In this document: positions 53,949-62,759 of the stretch, piece after piece
How the letters are laid out: every line of letters starts with the position of its first letter
How positions within the stretch are numbered: position 1 is the stretch's first letter
NCBI RefSeq assembly: GCF_023516215.1
Contig: NZ_CP097350.1
Span: 248,001-312,000 of the forward strand
DNA: 64,000 bases
Reading direction: 5' to 3'
Source: Cytobacillus pseudoceanisediminis
GTDB taxonomy: Bacteria; Bacillota; Bacilli; Bacillales; Cytobacillaceae
Position numbers and translations under genes: made by a program
The notes under the pieces: model-generated
Database searches by the model: none
Seen by the model: only the letters and a program-made list of their open reading frames with translations
Told to the model about the DNA's origin: nothing

Positions 53949-54527
53949 CTAATAAATACATACCTCTAATTTTGAAACTAACTCTTTGTATTTAGCAAAA
54001 AAATCTCTTGTCGGCAGAACAGCAAAATATGAAGAGACTTGAGCATCGGCTAGTAAACATTCATCATAAATTAAACTAATGTTCAATTCCTTTTGTGGTT
54101 TTATTCTCTTTTGAACTAGCAAGTTTGCCAAATCCCAATATAGCTTTTGCCCCATTTCATCAATAGATCTTTCTATTGAAAAACGACCTGCAAAGCTGTT
54201 CCACCACACTTCGAATGTTTTATAAGTCTCATTAAAATCCATTAAAGTATCTGCATCAATTACAAATAACCTTTGATAAAATAAATCCTTTTCTTCATTA
54301 AATATTTTTACATCAATTTTATTATCATCAGAAATTCTTTGTGAAATCTCATTCCACAGTTCTTTATATTTTAATTCAAAGTCTTCTTTAAACATCATTT
54401 TTGTTGATAAATAAGGGAATTTTAAATCCACTTGATTTCGATTTTGATTGAGAAAAATATTTTGTAGGTATATCAAAAAGTTCAAAGCAAAGGATGTATC
54501 TGTCTTCATAATTAATGAATTTTCCAT
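53949..54527 (-). CDS. Hypothetical protein
   Basis: 192 residues, aromatic-rich: MMFKEDFELKYKELWNEISQ, YKTFEVWWNSFAGRFSIERS, MGQKLYWDLANLLVQKRIKP. No known domain seen. GGGAGTG before ATG 54527. Single-gene unit of the array between repeat copy 5 and the IS-disrupted copy 6. Confidence 0.55.
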   Translation of the reverse strand: MENSLIMKTDTSFALNFLIYLQNIFLNQNRNQVDLKFPYLSTKMMFKEDFELKYKELWNEISQRISDDNKIDVKIFNEEKDLFYQRLFVIDADTLMDFNETYKTFEVWWNSFAGRFSIERSIDEMGQKLYWDLANLLVQKRIKPQKELNISLIYDECLLADAQVSSYFAVLPTRDFFAKYKELVSKLEVCIY

Positions 54528-54592
54528 AATTCACACTCCCTTTGATTAATGTCATTATTTCAACACTTAGGGAAATACTCAAACATTTCTTC

Positions 54593-54607
54593 TTTAACTA
54601 ACCTGCT
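54593..54607. repeat. 3' palindromic repeat, copy 6 (left part)
   Basis: TTTAACTAACCTGCT, cut off at the CT core by the second IS110-family element; the other half resumes at 56228. Confidence 0.7.
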
Positions 54608-54620
54608 CCTTCGTATTATA

Positions 54621-54850
54621 AGGTCAGCCAGATTTTTCTGGTTGACCATTTTTTATATGGTTTTATGATTACGGTAGCCGGGGTAGAACGCACCTGCCCG
54701 TGGGAGGATGATCCCGTCAGCTAAACTGTTCACCCCCTACTTGCTTAAACATGATTTGGCTGGTTGGGACAGTGATCTCGTATAACAAGCGAAGCTATGA
54801 AACTGCAAGAAGGTCTAGGGGCTGCCGGCAAATTTATAATTTTTTGGAGG
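54621..54850 (+). ncRNA. Candidate bridge-RNA region of the second IS110-family element
   Basis: Non-coding left end with stem GGTCA-CCAGA/TCTGG-TGACC (54621-54646) followed by T6, then further GC-rich segments (GTAGCCGGGGTAGAACGCAC and GGGAGGATGATCCCGTC) up to the RBS GGAGGAG. Position upstream of the transposase matches known bridge RNAs of the IS110 group. Ends and folding not determined. Confidence 0.45.
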
Positions 54851-54860
54851 AGATAAAATA

Positions 54861-56096
54861 ATGAACCCTGTTGTTGGACTAGATGTGGCCAAAGGCGAAA
54901 GCCAGGTACAGGCTTTCTTGGATAAGAAAAAACCTTATAAAACAAGCTTTAAAGTACCTCATACTCTAGAAGGTCTGGGAACATTAAGTGAGTTTCTTAG
55001 TGAAATAGAAGATCATACTGGGATTAAACCACCGATTGTTTTAGAGTCTACAGGCCATTATCATACACCTGTCGTCCAATATTTTGAAGAAAGAGGCTAC
55101 TTGCTTATTATTGTTAACCCACTTGTCTCTTATCGAGCAAAAAGTTCTTCCTTGCGGAAGGTAAAAACAGATATCATCGATGCCAGGCATTTGTGTGAGC
55201 TCTACTACAAAGAGGAACTGGAGCCTTATAAAAAACGTGGGATTCAACTTCTAAACCTTCGCAATCTTACGAGGCAACACGAAAATATGACGGGTATGTA
55301 TGTACAGACAAAGCTCCAATTTCAGGCAGTGCTTGATCAGGTATTCCCTGAATACGAAGATGTATTTGGAGACTTATATTCGGTTGTCTCACTATTAACC
55401 TTAATGGAATTCCCTACATCCAAAGAAGTATTGGGAGTTGAAGAAGACACCCTGGCCAACCGGATTGATGAGCTTTGTAAAAGCCGTTCAAGTAAGTGGG
55501 CATTCACTCAAGCAAAGAAGCTCATCGAGGCAGCCTCCAGAAATCCTTTTAAGGAAATCCTATATCGAAGTCATATCACAAGTCTTGAACTGAATATAAA
55601 GATGCTTCTGGAATACCAAAAGCACCTATCGAAGTTGGAAGCAGAGATAGATGCCTTGGCAAGAGAAATGGAGGAATATCAAATCATCCAATCCATCCCG
55701 GGTATCGGAGAAAAGATCGCGGCAACGATCATTTCTGAAATCGGAGAGATTGAACGGTTTAACAATCCAAAAAAGCTTGTGGCATTTGCCGGGTTAGATC
55801 CCAGCATCTTTGAGTCCGGTAGATTTAAAGGAACAGTCAACCGGATTACAAAAAGAGGATCAAGCAGGCTTAGGCACGCGTTATATATGGCTGTCCGTTG
55901 TGCGATTCGTGATTCCCGCAAAAAGAAGACAACACCGGAAATCATCCCACGCAATAAGAAGTTGCGGGAGTTTTACGATAAGAAACGTGGTGAAGGCAAA
56001 CCATACAAGGTTGCCATCATTGCTTGTGCCAATAAGCTGTTACACTGGATTTTTGCACTCTTAAAAAGCAATTCAATTTTCCAAGATATAGCTTAA
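54861..56096 (+). CDS. tnp: IS110-family transposase
   Basis: 411 residues, different from the transposase at 50.1 kb. VVGLDVAKGESQVQAF, LESTGHYHTPVVQYF and TDIIDARHLCELYY give the DEDD site; IPGIGEKIAATIISEIGEIE and FAGLDPSIFESGRFKG with RGSSRLRHALYMA form the C-terminal catalytic region. Start ATG 54861 after GGAGGAG. Complete. Confidence 0.93.
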   Translation: MNPVVGLDVAKGESQVQAFLDKKKPYKTSFKVPHTLEGLGTLSEFLSEIEDHTGIKPPIVLESTGHYHTPVVQYFEERGYLLIIVNPLVSYRAKSSSLRKVKTDIIDARHLCELYYKEELEPYKKRGIQLLNLRNLTRQHENMTGMYVQTKLQFQAVLDQVFPEYEDVFGDLYSVVSLLTLMEFPTSKEVLGVEEDTLANRIDELCKSRSSKWAFTQAKKLIEAASRNPFKEILYRSHITSLELNIKMLLEYQKHLSKLEAEIDALAREMEEYQIIQSIPGIGEKIAATIISEIGEIERFNNPKKLVAFAGLDPSIFESGRFKGTVNRITKRGSSRLRHALYMAVRCAIRDSRKKKTTPEIIPRNKKLREFYDKKRGEGKPYKVAIIACANKLLHWIFALLKSNSIFQDIA

Positions 56097-56227
56097 AATG
56101 AAAAGCTACCTAAATAGCTCAAAACCTTCCAAAAGAGCTCTGACGGAAGGTTATTTAGCATGCTTACTTTTAGGATACCACACAATAAAAAACCATTTAA
56201 ATGAAAAATGTTGACAAACTATTAGCT

Positions 56228-56268
56228 GGTTTAGTTCAATAAAAAAAGCCACCGGGTATGGCAGCTGG
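56228..56268. repeat. 3' palindromic repeat + terminator, copy 6 (right part)
   Basis: GGTTTAGTTCAATAA, AAAAAGCCACC/GGCAGCT hairpin, located behind the methyltransferase stop. Confidence 0.75.
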
Positions 56269-56315
56269 AGCTAAAAGTAACCACCTTTTACTTTAAGTAA
56301 ATTCCTTCTATAGCT

Positions 56316-57023
56316 TTATCGTTTTGCTTTAATAATTAAAAAATGGGGATTTTTCATAAGTCTTTCATACCTAACCAGATCTAATGATTTAAATTCTATT
56401 GTTGGTTGAGGTTCGATTATGTTTTCGATAGAAAAATACTGAAGAATCTTGTTCAATATTTCATTCAAAGGCCGACGGTAAAATGGGACATCTATCAACT
56501 TACCTTGTCTTTCCCATTGATCAATAATAAGCTCGGTACAAAAGTACTCCTTATCTTTAGAAAATTTAATATCCATAAATGGGTGATGGGTTGAAAATTG
56601 TAGTATCCCTCCTGGTTTCAGAACCCTTTGAAATTCACTAAATAACCTATTCCAATCTTGAATATAATGCACTACTAGTGAACTAATTATGAGATCGAAA
56701 TAATCATTTTGAAAAGGCAGTTCTTTTTCAAGATCTAGATTAAGAACCGACGCTTTGTTACCAACACGCCTTTTAGTAGCTGCTACCATTTCAGAACTGA
56801 TATCAGTTGCAGTGACTTCTGCACCAAGCTTTAATAACTTATCTGTATACCAGCCTGCTGCACATCCTGCATCAAGTACCTTGAGGTTTTTCATATTTGA
56901 TGGGAGAATGTTTAACATTGCCGGTCTTTCATAAAATATGTTAAATGCATTCTTAGTGTCAACATTGTGTTCATAATCACTTGCAAGTTTATCGTATGCT
57001 TCTCTAACTCTATAGCTAGACAT
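56316..57023 (-). CDS. SAM-dependent class I methyltransferase
   Basis: 235 residues from ATG 57023 (AAGGATG upstream). Motif I LKVLDAGCAAGWYTDKLLKL, then VTATDISSEMVAATKRRVGN, FDLIISSLVVHYIQDW and FQRVLKPGGILQFSTHHPFM. Close to the UbiE/bioC-like group; substrate unknown. A typical cassette-type gene. Confidence 0.87.
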   Translation of the reverse strand: MSSYRVREAYDKLASDYEHNVDTKNAFNIFYERPAMLNILPSNMKNLKVLDAGCAAGWYTDKLLKLGAEVTATDISSEMVAATKRRVGNKASVLNLDLEKELPFQNDYFDLIISSLVVHYIQDWNRLFSEFQRVLKPGGILQFSTHHPFMDIKFSKDKEYFCTELIIDQWERQGKLIDVPFYRRPLNEILNKILQYFSIENIIEPQPTIEFKSLDLVRYERLMKNPHFLIIKAKR

Positions 57024-57131
57024 ATCACACATCCTTACGGCATTAATAAAAAAGTTCAATTTTATTACATCTGAATTCAACAAAAAAGAGCTCAACTCCT
57101 TCTAAGTTAAGCCACTCTTTAAATATACTTA

Positions 57132-57186
57132 TTGAATTAAACTGCCCCTCAGTTCAATAAGAAAAGCTGCCTTTAATGGCAGCTCC
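57132..57186. repeat. 3' palindromic repeat + terminator, copy 7
   Basis: TTGAATTAAACTGCCCC, TCAGTTCAATAAG, AAAAGCTGCC/GGCAGCT hairpin. Outer arms TTGAA/TTCAA. It ends five bases from the stop of the gene at 57191. Confidence 0.8.
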
Positions 57187-57190
57187 AAAC

Positions 57191-57757
57191 TTATTCAAGT
57201 CGGTTCCAAGTTATTAGTCCTACATTTCTTATCTCAACTTCACCATTACTAAATAAATGAGGAATGAAAGGGAACAAACCATACCTGTTACCTCTTTCAT
57301 TTTGAATTTTGTAATATTCAAATGTTTCTCTTGGTATTCCTTTAATTTCTTTATAATCCTCAATATCCAATAGCTTAATTTCGTCCTCTTCTATATCTTC
57401 AGCTGGACCTCTGTATTTTTCTTTTGTATAAAAGTAATAAGCATTCTTATTATTTTTGAGTTTCTCAATGGGGATTTTGAAAAAGAGCTGATTCTCTTTA
57501 GTTTTTATACCTAAACTGGTTAATGCTTCATAGACGTAATAGGGATGTAGAGGTAAAAAATGAAGAACATCATTCCATAAACAATTAAGTTTTGGAATCT
57601 GTCTAGTCAGTAATTCTGTTCTCTCCGGTTGGTCGAAATACTTCTTTGAATACTCGTTATACAAATTAGGATGAGCTTCCTTTAATGAATTCAGAGGAAT
57701 TAATCTGTCTCCCTTTATCTCTCTTGGAACCATATGATATACAAAACTCTGCACCAC
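57191..57757 (-). CDS. Hypothetical protein, YHMV family member 1
   Basis: 188 residues beginning MVQSFVYHMVPREIKGDRLI. Contains WNDVLHFLPLHPYYVYEALT and FYTKEKYRGPAEDIEEDEIK. The N-terminal F-x-YHMV is shared with the protein at 58201, and the start YHMV....I.P...LKE is reminiscent of ADP-ribosyltransferase or RNA phosphotransferase folds, but I cannot assign it. GGAGGTGC before ATG 57757. Confidence 0.55.
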   Translation of the reverse strand: MVQSFVYHMVPREIKGDRLIPLNSLKEAHPNLYNEYSKKYFDQPERTELLTRQIPKLNCLWNDVLHFLPLHPYYVYEALTSLGIKTKENQLFFKIPIEKLKNNKNAYYFYTKEKYRGPAEDIEEDEIKLLDIEDYKEIKGIPRETFEYYKIQNERGNRYGLFPFIPHLFSNGEVEIRNVGLITWNRLE

Positions 57758-57815
57758 AGCACCTCCAGGTTTTAATAATATTCAATTAAAACCCCTTATT
57801 CTCCTGCAAAGTCTT

Positions 57816-57851
57816 GCTCCACTAACCAGCCCCGATAGCACAATGAAAAAA
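57816..57851. repeat. 3' palindromic repeat, copy 8, degenerate
   Basis: CACTAACCAGCCCCGATAGC, then CACAATGAAAAAATT. The following 57852-58200 has no gene but holds a terminator-like hairpin (ACTCGCC/GGCGAGT, 57977-58001) and copy 2 of the second repeat. Confidence 0.5.
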
Positions 57852-58040
57852 TTTCACAGTGAAAATCACAGTCAAAAACGCTGTTGTAAAATTATTAAAG
57901 GATTCCGATTTGAGGTGCTATTTTAAAAAAAGCACCGAAATGACAGTCCTTTTGACATTTCAAACGACATAAAAAAAAACTCGCCCTAAAATTGGCGAGT
58001 TTTCACTGTTATAAAATTCCAACCCCTCTTAATAAAGTAC

Positions 58041-58076
58041 CCTATAGTTTAAGTGCATTTTTTCACAAAGTTTACT
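58041..58076. repeat. Second dispersed repeat, copy 2
   Basis: CCCTATAGTTTAAGTGCATT followed by TTTTCACAAAGTTTAC, matching 47988-48022 in most positions and likewise located 3' of a minus-strand gene. Confidence 0.5.
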
Positions 58077-58200
58077 TCTTGCTTCATAAACTCAAAAAAA
58101 CCGCCTAATAAATAGCGGTAAAATAAAAGGGATTTAGTGAACATCAAAGTAAAAAACTTTCTCAGGAAGGTACTTCCTATTTTCCGTTCCTTAAAAGAAT

Positions 58201-58686
58201 TTAACGTATATACACGATCAAATTTGGTGGGACAGGTTCAAAAATATAAACTTCAGGATTATTAAAAGGCTTGTACTTCAGATAATCTGCCAGATTAGTC
58301 ATACTTTCCCAATACTCTTTCATTAATTCCTCCTTTGAAGGTAATCCTTCAACAAGGTACTCTTTCCCTCCGCCAGGGATAGCTTCAATATGAGCAAATA
58401 AATCACTTGAAATATCGAAGTTAAAAACTAGAATTTTATCACTAGAAACAGGAAAACGAAAGTAAGGTATTTCAAATGGTTCCAAATCTGCACCAAAAGC
58501 AACTTTAAAATCAATCCATTTGGGAAGATTTACGGGTCTGAAACGCTCTGTTAGTTGTGGAAAGAAATTAGCACCTCTTGAATACCATCCTGTTGCTGTT
58601 TTATGATTTAACCCTTCCTTTAAAACCCTTTGGGGACTAATATTTTCCCCGTTATTATTGTGAATTACCATATGATATAAAAACAA
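58201..58686 (-). CDS. Hypothetical protein, YHMV family member 2
   Basis: 161 residues from TTG 58686, six bases after AAGGAGG: LFLYHMVIHNNNGENISPQR, VLKEGLNHKTATGWYSRGAN, FDISSDLFAHIEAIPGGGKE. Shares the YHMV start with 57191 and may be a distant paralogue. The pattern YH....I.P..VLKEGL resembles ADP-ribosyltransferase-like N-termini; this is only suggestive. Confidence 0.55.
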   Translation of the reverse strand: MFLYHMVIHNNNGENISPQRVLKEGLNHKTATGWYSRGANFFPQLTERFRPVNLPKWIDFKVAFGADLEPFEIPYFRFPVSSDKILVFNFDISSDLFAHIEAIPGGGKEYLVEGLPSKEELMKEYWESMTNLADYLKYKPFNNPEVYIFEPVPPNLIVYIR

Positions 58687-58761
58687 AGAATTACCTCCTT
58701 CCAAATACTTCCTCAATCACTTTTATTTTACCGCATATTTACAAATGGTTAGAAACCTTTA

Positions 58762-58794
58762 TTGACTAACCTGCCCCTATAGTCGAATAAGAAG
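58762..58794. repeat. 3' palindromic repeat, copy 9
   Basis: TTGACTAACCTGCCCC, TATAGTCGAATAAGAAG. The GCTGCC terminator stem is absent here. Confidence 0.65.
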
Positions 58795-58838
58795 ATGAGC
58801 ATCAGTAGAACTCTGTGTTAACCGGCAGCAACCATTAT

Positions 58839-59420
58839 TTAATGAGAATTTTTAATATAGGAATTCATTAGGTCTGTTTCTTTCTTTAATAAGTTTGATA
58901 GGAAGATTAATTGAGGAAATGGCTCTAATACTAAATTGTGATCGATGTCTGTTTGAAGGAGAGAAATTCCATCTAGTTTATGATAGTCGTTTAATGTTAT
59001 GGCATCATTACAAATAAGATCTATATTTGCTGGAGTTAGCAACAATAACCCCTTTGTCTCTGAAGAAGGAATAGGTTTTGTTAATGCATATGAAAGATAC
59101 ATCACCGTATAGGAGGCTTCTTCACTCCCTTTAATTAGTATTGGAGAAATTGGTTCATTTACTTTTACTCTAGCTGGCTCGTCATTCCATTCTTTAAGAT
59201 AAAATGTTTTCTTAGGATTTAAAGGAATGATGTTTAACTTAGCCTCTTCGAAAGCTTCCCGCTTTGCCGTGGCTAATGCTGTTTCATTACCTTTTCTGTG
59301 TCCTCCTAATCTAACCACCCCAAGTTTATCTCCATCTTTTGTTGGACCTACCTGAAATATAAATAACCCTTTATACAAAACATAGGCACCCGATGTTCTT
59401 ACATCTTTTGAAATATCCAT
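58839..59420 (-). CDS. NUDIX hydrolase domain protein
   Basis: 193 residues. A variant Nudix box GGHRKGNETALATAKREAFE then EAKLNI contains the REAFEE core that binds Mg. C-terminal half unlike other Nudix proteins, so the substrate is unclear. GGAGAGG precedes ATG 59420. Single-gene unit of the array. Confidence 0.75.
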   Translation of the reverse strand: MDISKDVRTSGAYVLYKGLFIFQVGPTKDGDKLGVVRLGGHRKGNETALATAKREAFEEAKLNIIPLNPKKTFYLKEWNDEPARVKVNEPISPILIKGSEEASYTVMYLSYALTKPIPSSETKGLLLLTPANIDLICNDAITLNDYHKLDGISLLQTDIDHNLVLEPFPQLIFLSNLLKKETDLMNSYIKNSH

Positions 59421-59610
59421 TTTTCTACCTCTCCTTGCACCTTCATAGAATTTCTGATTATTTAGGATTACAAAAAGCTGCCGATGGAAGCAAAACTTTT
59501 TACCTCTTTACCCTAGTTTATGAATGGGAACGGTTTGACATTAACCATTTAACAGCTCTCTAGAGGGAATTGTTGCAGCCTATTACAGGAGTACTGCACT
59601 TTTAGTCAAC

Positions 59611-59640
59611 TCTAAAAAGGGCTGCATTTAATGCAGCTAC
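59611..59640 (-). terminator. Terminator after the MFS gene
   Basis: GCTGCAT-TTA-ATGCAGC stem, then CCTTTTT on the minus strand. The palindromic repeat itself is missing at this position. Confidence 0.7.
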
Positions 59641-59656
59641 ATTTTACCATTCGAAA

Positions 59657-60877
59657 TTAGGAAGCCATATTTTCATCTATATTTGAATCAATAAACTTAA
59701 AGTATGGTAGAAATATACCTAATAAAGCCGTCGCACAAATGATTGAACCAATCATTAAGTATAATGTACGAATCCCCCAGATTTCAGCAAAAAAACTACC
59801 AACAAATACACCTAATGGCATAGCTCCTCTAATAATGAAGAGTCGTACTGATGAAACCTTCCCCATTAAGTTATTTGGGACAGTTTGTTGAATTATTGTT
59901 ATATTTTGCACACTAAAAAATGCCATAGCAGCCCCAGCGATAATCTCAGTGAGAATAGCCAAAATGATACTATGATTAATACTTAAAGAGATAAATGTTA
60001 GACCACCTACAACTAATGCTCCTAACATTACCACCCTACGACTTTTATAAGTCACTTTCCCAACCAATATTGAACCTACTACGTAACCTAAAGGAAAGCC
60101 TGCCATAAAATATCCATATTCGGAGTAACTCCCCGATAATTCCTCAGTTATATATGGTAGAGTGATTACCATTGTTACCCCTACCCCAAACTGTACAAAT
60201 GCCAAGAAAACTCCCAACCAAACAATAATAGGGTGTTTGAAGAAATAGGATATACCTTCTATAAATTGTTCTATCCAAATCTTCCGTACATCGGTTGTTA
60301 CTTTCGTCTCTTTTATTAATAACAATAATGTTCCACTTGTAATAAGTACGACACTAACAAAAATTAATGTCGGAATAACACCTATGTACTCTACAACGAA
60401 GCCACCTAATATTGGAGCAAGGAATGTCACTAATCTGACCGTTCCATCAATATAAGCATTTGCAGTACTTAATTGCTCTTTACATACTATAGTTGGTGTA
60501 ATTGCTTGATTAGCTGGTGTATAAATAGGAGTAATTAAACCTACTATTATTTGAACTGCATATATATGCCACGTTTCGAGGTTTCCCATTAATAAGGCAA
60601 CAAGTGGAATTAGGAATATTAGTCCTCTAGCCCATTGAGAAAATATCATAATCCACTTTCTACTCCATCGATCAACAAACGGACCAATGAATAATTGTAA
60701 AATGAGAGACGGTAAGAAATATAGCAACCACATACTTCCTAATGCCATTGTTGAATTCGTTAACTGATATATAAGGATCGAATTACAAAAAGTACCAAAA
60801 GCACCTCCTAATTCAGAGACACCATTACCAAGCCAAACAAAAACAAATGAGCGATTCTTCCAAATACCACTGCTCAC
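59657..60877 (-). CDS. MFS transporter
   Basis: 406 residues, 12 hydrophobic helices: WLGNGVSELGGAFGTFCNSI, GPFVDRWSRKWIMIFSQWAR (loop 2-3 motif), and ANQAITPTIVCKEQLSTANA. Similar to MFS_3/macrolide-efflux-like exporters. Transcribed behind the ArsR-like regulator gene (24-bp gap), so regulator and pump form a unit. Confidence 0.85.
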   Translation of the reverse strand: MSSGIWKNRSFVFVWLGNGVSELGGAFGTFCNSILIYQLTNSTMALGSMWLLYFLPSLILQLFIGPFVDRWSRKWIMIFSQWARGLIFLIPLVALLMGNLETWHIYAVQIIVGLITPIYTPANQAITPTIVCKEQLSTANAYIDGTVRLVTFLAPILGGFVVEYIGVIPTLIFVSVVLITSGTLLLLIKETKVTTDVRKIWIEQFIEGISYFFKHPIIVWLGVFLAFVQFGVGVTMVITLPYITEELSGSYSEYGYFMAGFPLGYVVGSILVGKVTYKSRRVVMLGALVVGGLTFISLSINHSIILAILTEIIAGAAMAFFSVQNITIIQQTVPNNLMGKVSSVRLFIIRGAMPLGVFVGSFFAEIWGIRTLYLMIGSIICATALLGIFLPYFKFIDSNIDENMAS

Positions 60878-60900
60878 ACCATCACCCCTTTATATTTTGG

Positions 60901-61943
60901 TCACTTATTCAAATAAAGGATTAATTCTTTAGCTAAAGATTCAACAGATTTCTTTTTAAGTGAATACTTTAAATCGCTTATTTCGACTAGTTTAGCTGCC
61001 CTAAGTATCTTAAGGTGGTGGTGAATCGTAGATTTACCAAGGTTTAATTGGTTCGTAATTTCTTGTAAAGTTTTGTCTTCTTCGTACAATAATTTGACAA
61101 TACGCAATCGCACCTCATCGCCCAATGCCTTATGTTTAAGTACAAGAAAGTTGTTTGGAGTGTATCTATCATATGGAGAGATACTTTCATTAGCTATTGG
61201 ATAATAAAATACTTTTGTCCCCTCTATATCTGCTTCTATATTCCAAGGTCGATAAATATATTGTGGGATTAAAAGAACATTATTTACACTTGGTTCCGGT
61301 AAATAAGTTACTCCTCCAGTTGACCATTCAACTAGTTCTTCAGGAGTCATTTTCTTAAGCATTTCTTTTTTGTCTCATAATCAGTTCGTAAAATTGCATT
61401 AAGATTCTCTATATCTTTTTGTATAACAATGTCATACCATCCTGTCATCACGCCAATTAGGTGTTTTTTTAGATCATCAACATTTGAATGACTTATGAAT
61501 TCAATATATTGAGGAAAAAAGGGATTATCGCTTGTTAACATTTTCATTTCATTGATTCCTGCCTCATCACCTACGGCCGCTTTCTTTCTAATTTCCTGAA
61601 ATTCCATTCCTATAAAGGGTAAACAAATAAATTTCAATTCATTATTAGGAATAACCTTTATGTAAGAAGTGAACTGCGAAATATTAGAAAACTTCTCCTT
61701 GTGTAGTAATTGAAGTATTGCTTTCCACGTATTATTCCTCTCTACATATTCTAAATGTTCCAGTAATTCCGTTGATAAAGAACCTTTTATTTCGTTCCAA
61801 TAATCTAGCGGTTTTTCTAATGTCTTAATAAGTGGTGTATTTGTTATTGCTGCTATCCCCAAAGCACATTCCCACAACACTGAGTAATCAAGCTGAATTC
61901 TATAAGTTTCTCTTTTCCTGCTAGTAAGATTAAGAACCTCCAA
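60901..61943 (-). pseudogene. ArsR-type winged-helix regulator with large N-terminal domain, one frameshift
   Basis: From TTG 61943 (GAGGTG upstream) an N-terminal domain of about 195 residues (LDYSVLWECALGIAAITNTP). The frame breaks at ACA-AAA-AAG near 61363 and, with one more A, continues into MLKKMTPEELVEWSTGGVTY and the C-terminal helix-turn-helix (LKHKALGDEVRLRIVKLLYE, LGKSTIHHHLKILRAAKLVE). Full length is about 345 residues. Members of this class often control an adjacent MFS pump, as here. The break is another perfect A-AAA-AAG slippery site. Confidence 0.75.
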
Positions 61944-62098
61944 ATATAACACCTCGTTTTCACTTATTAATTCGTCCGTACACCTAATATTCTATAGTTA
62001 TCGAACAAAGTATTCAATATTTTTAGAATATATATTTAATAAACGTAAAAACCCCTCCTATCAAGGATAGTCAAGGAAGGGTTTCAGATATGGAGCTA

Positions 62099-62152
62099 TT
62101 AAATAAAACTGCCCCTTTTGTATAATAAAAAGGCCACCCAATTTGGCAGCCG
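62099..62152. repeat. 3' palindromic repeat + terminator, copy 10
   Basis: TTAAATAAAACTGCCCC, TTTTGTATAATAA, AAAGGCCACC/GGCAGCC hairpin, behind the NUDIX gene at 62198. Confidence 0.75.
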
Positions 62153-62197
62153 TATATCAATTAATGCACCCGTTTATTTAGCTCAATGTATCTTAAA

Positions 62198-62605
62198 TCA
62201 AAATTCGATATAAAAAGGATGAAGTTTTTCGTTTAAACAAAACTCAATTCTTTGCCTGAAATTTTTCCAAGTGACCATTTCCAAGGCTTTTTTAACTGGA
62301 AAGAAACCTACCTCTAAGCTCTCTGGAGATGTTCTCAGTTCTCCTCCGATTGGTTTTCCCAAAAACAATGTGTTACATATAGAATCACTTACATTTTGAT
62401 ATACTCCACAAAATTTTAAAACTTCAATATCTATACCAGTTTCTTCTTTTGTTTCCCTGATTGCAGCGTCCTTTAATGATTCTCCTTCTTCAACCTGTCC
62501 CCCAGGCATTTCCCATCCTCTGCGAGGACCTTTAATTAATAAAACCTCTTTTTGCTCATTAAGTACGATAGTTGCTGCTGAAACAATATGTTTTGGTGGT
62601 AACAT
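62198..62605 (-). CDS. NUDIX hydrolase (MutT-like)
   Basis: 135 residues from ATG 62605. Canonical Nudix box GGQVEEGESLKDAAIRETKE then ETGI, preceded by VLLIKGPRRGWEMPGG. Hydrolyses a nucleoside diphosphate derivative; exact substrate unknown. Single-gene unit. Confidence 0.92.
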   Translation of the reverse strand: MLPPKHIVSAATIVLNEQKEVLLIKGPRRGWEMPGGQVEEGESLKDAAIRETKEETGIDIEVLKFCGVYQNVSDSICNTLFLGKPIGGELRTSPESLEVGFFPVKKALEMVTWKNFRQRIEFCLNEKLHPFYIEF

Positions 62606-62663
62606 ATCCTGACCTCACATTAATAGAATACTTAATTAATTCGCTACTTTTTTCTTTCACCTT

Positions 62664-62715
62664 CTTCAAGGCACCGCCCCTTTAATTCAATAAAAAAAGC
62701 CATCTGGGATGGCAG
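62664..62715. repeat. 3' palindromic repeat + terminator, copy 11
   Basis: TTCAAGGCACCGCCCC, TTTAATTCAATAA, AAAAAGCCATC/GATGGCAGC hairpin, behind the VOC gene. Confidence 0.75.
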
Positions 62716-62759
62716 CTATCATAATCACCTTTATTAGAAGATGCAAGAAATAATTTCTG

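Larger units (their letters stand above)
54608..56227 (+). mobile_element. IS110-family element inserted in a palindromic repeat
   Basis: Left flank ends CCTGCT, right flank resumes GGTTTAGTTCAATAA; joined they give a complete repeat copy with good arms (TTTAACTAACC with GGTTTAGTTCAA). CT is present at both junctions. About 250 bp of non-coding DNA lie upstream of the transposase and about 130 bp downstream, the classical IS110 layout. Confidence 0.75.
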
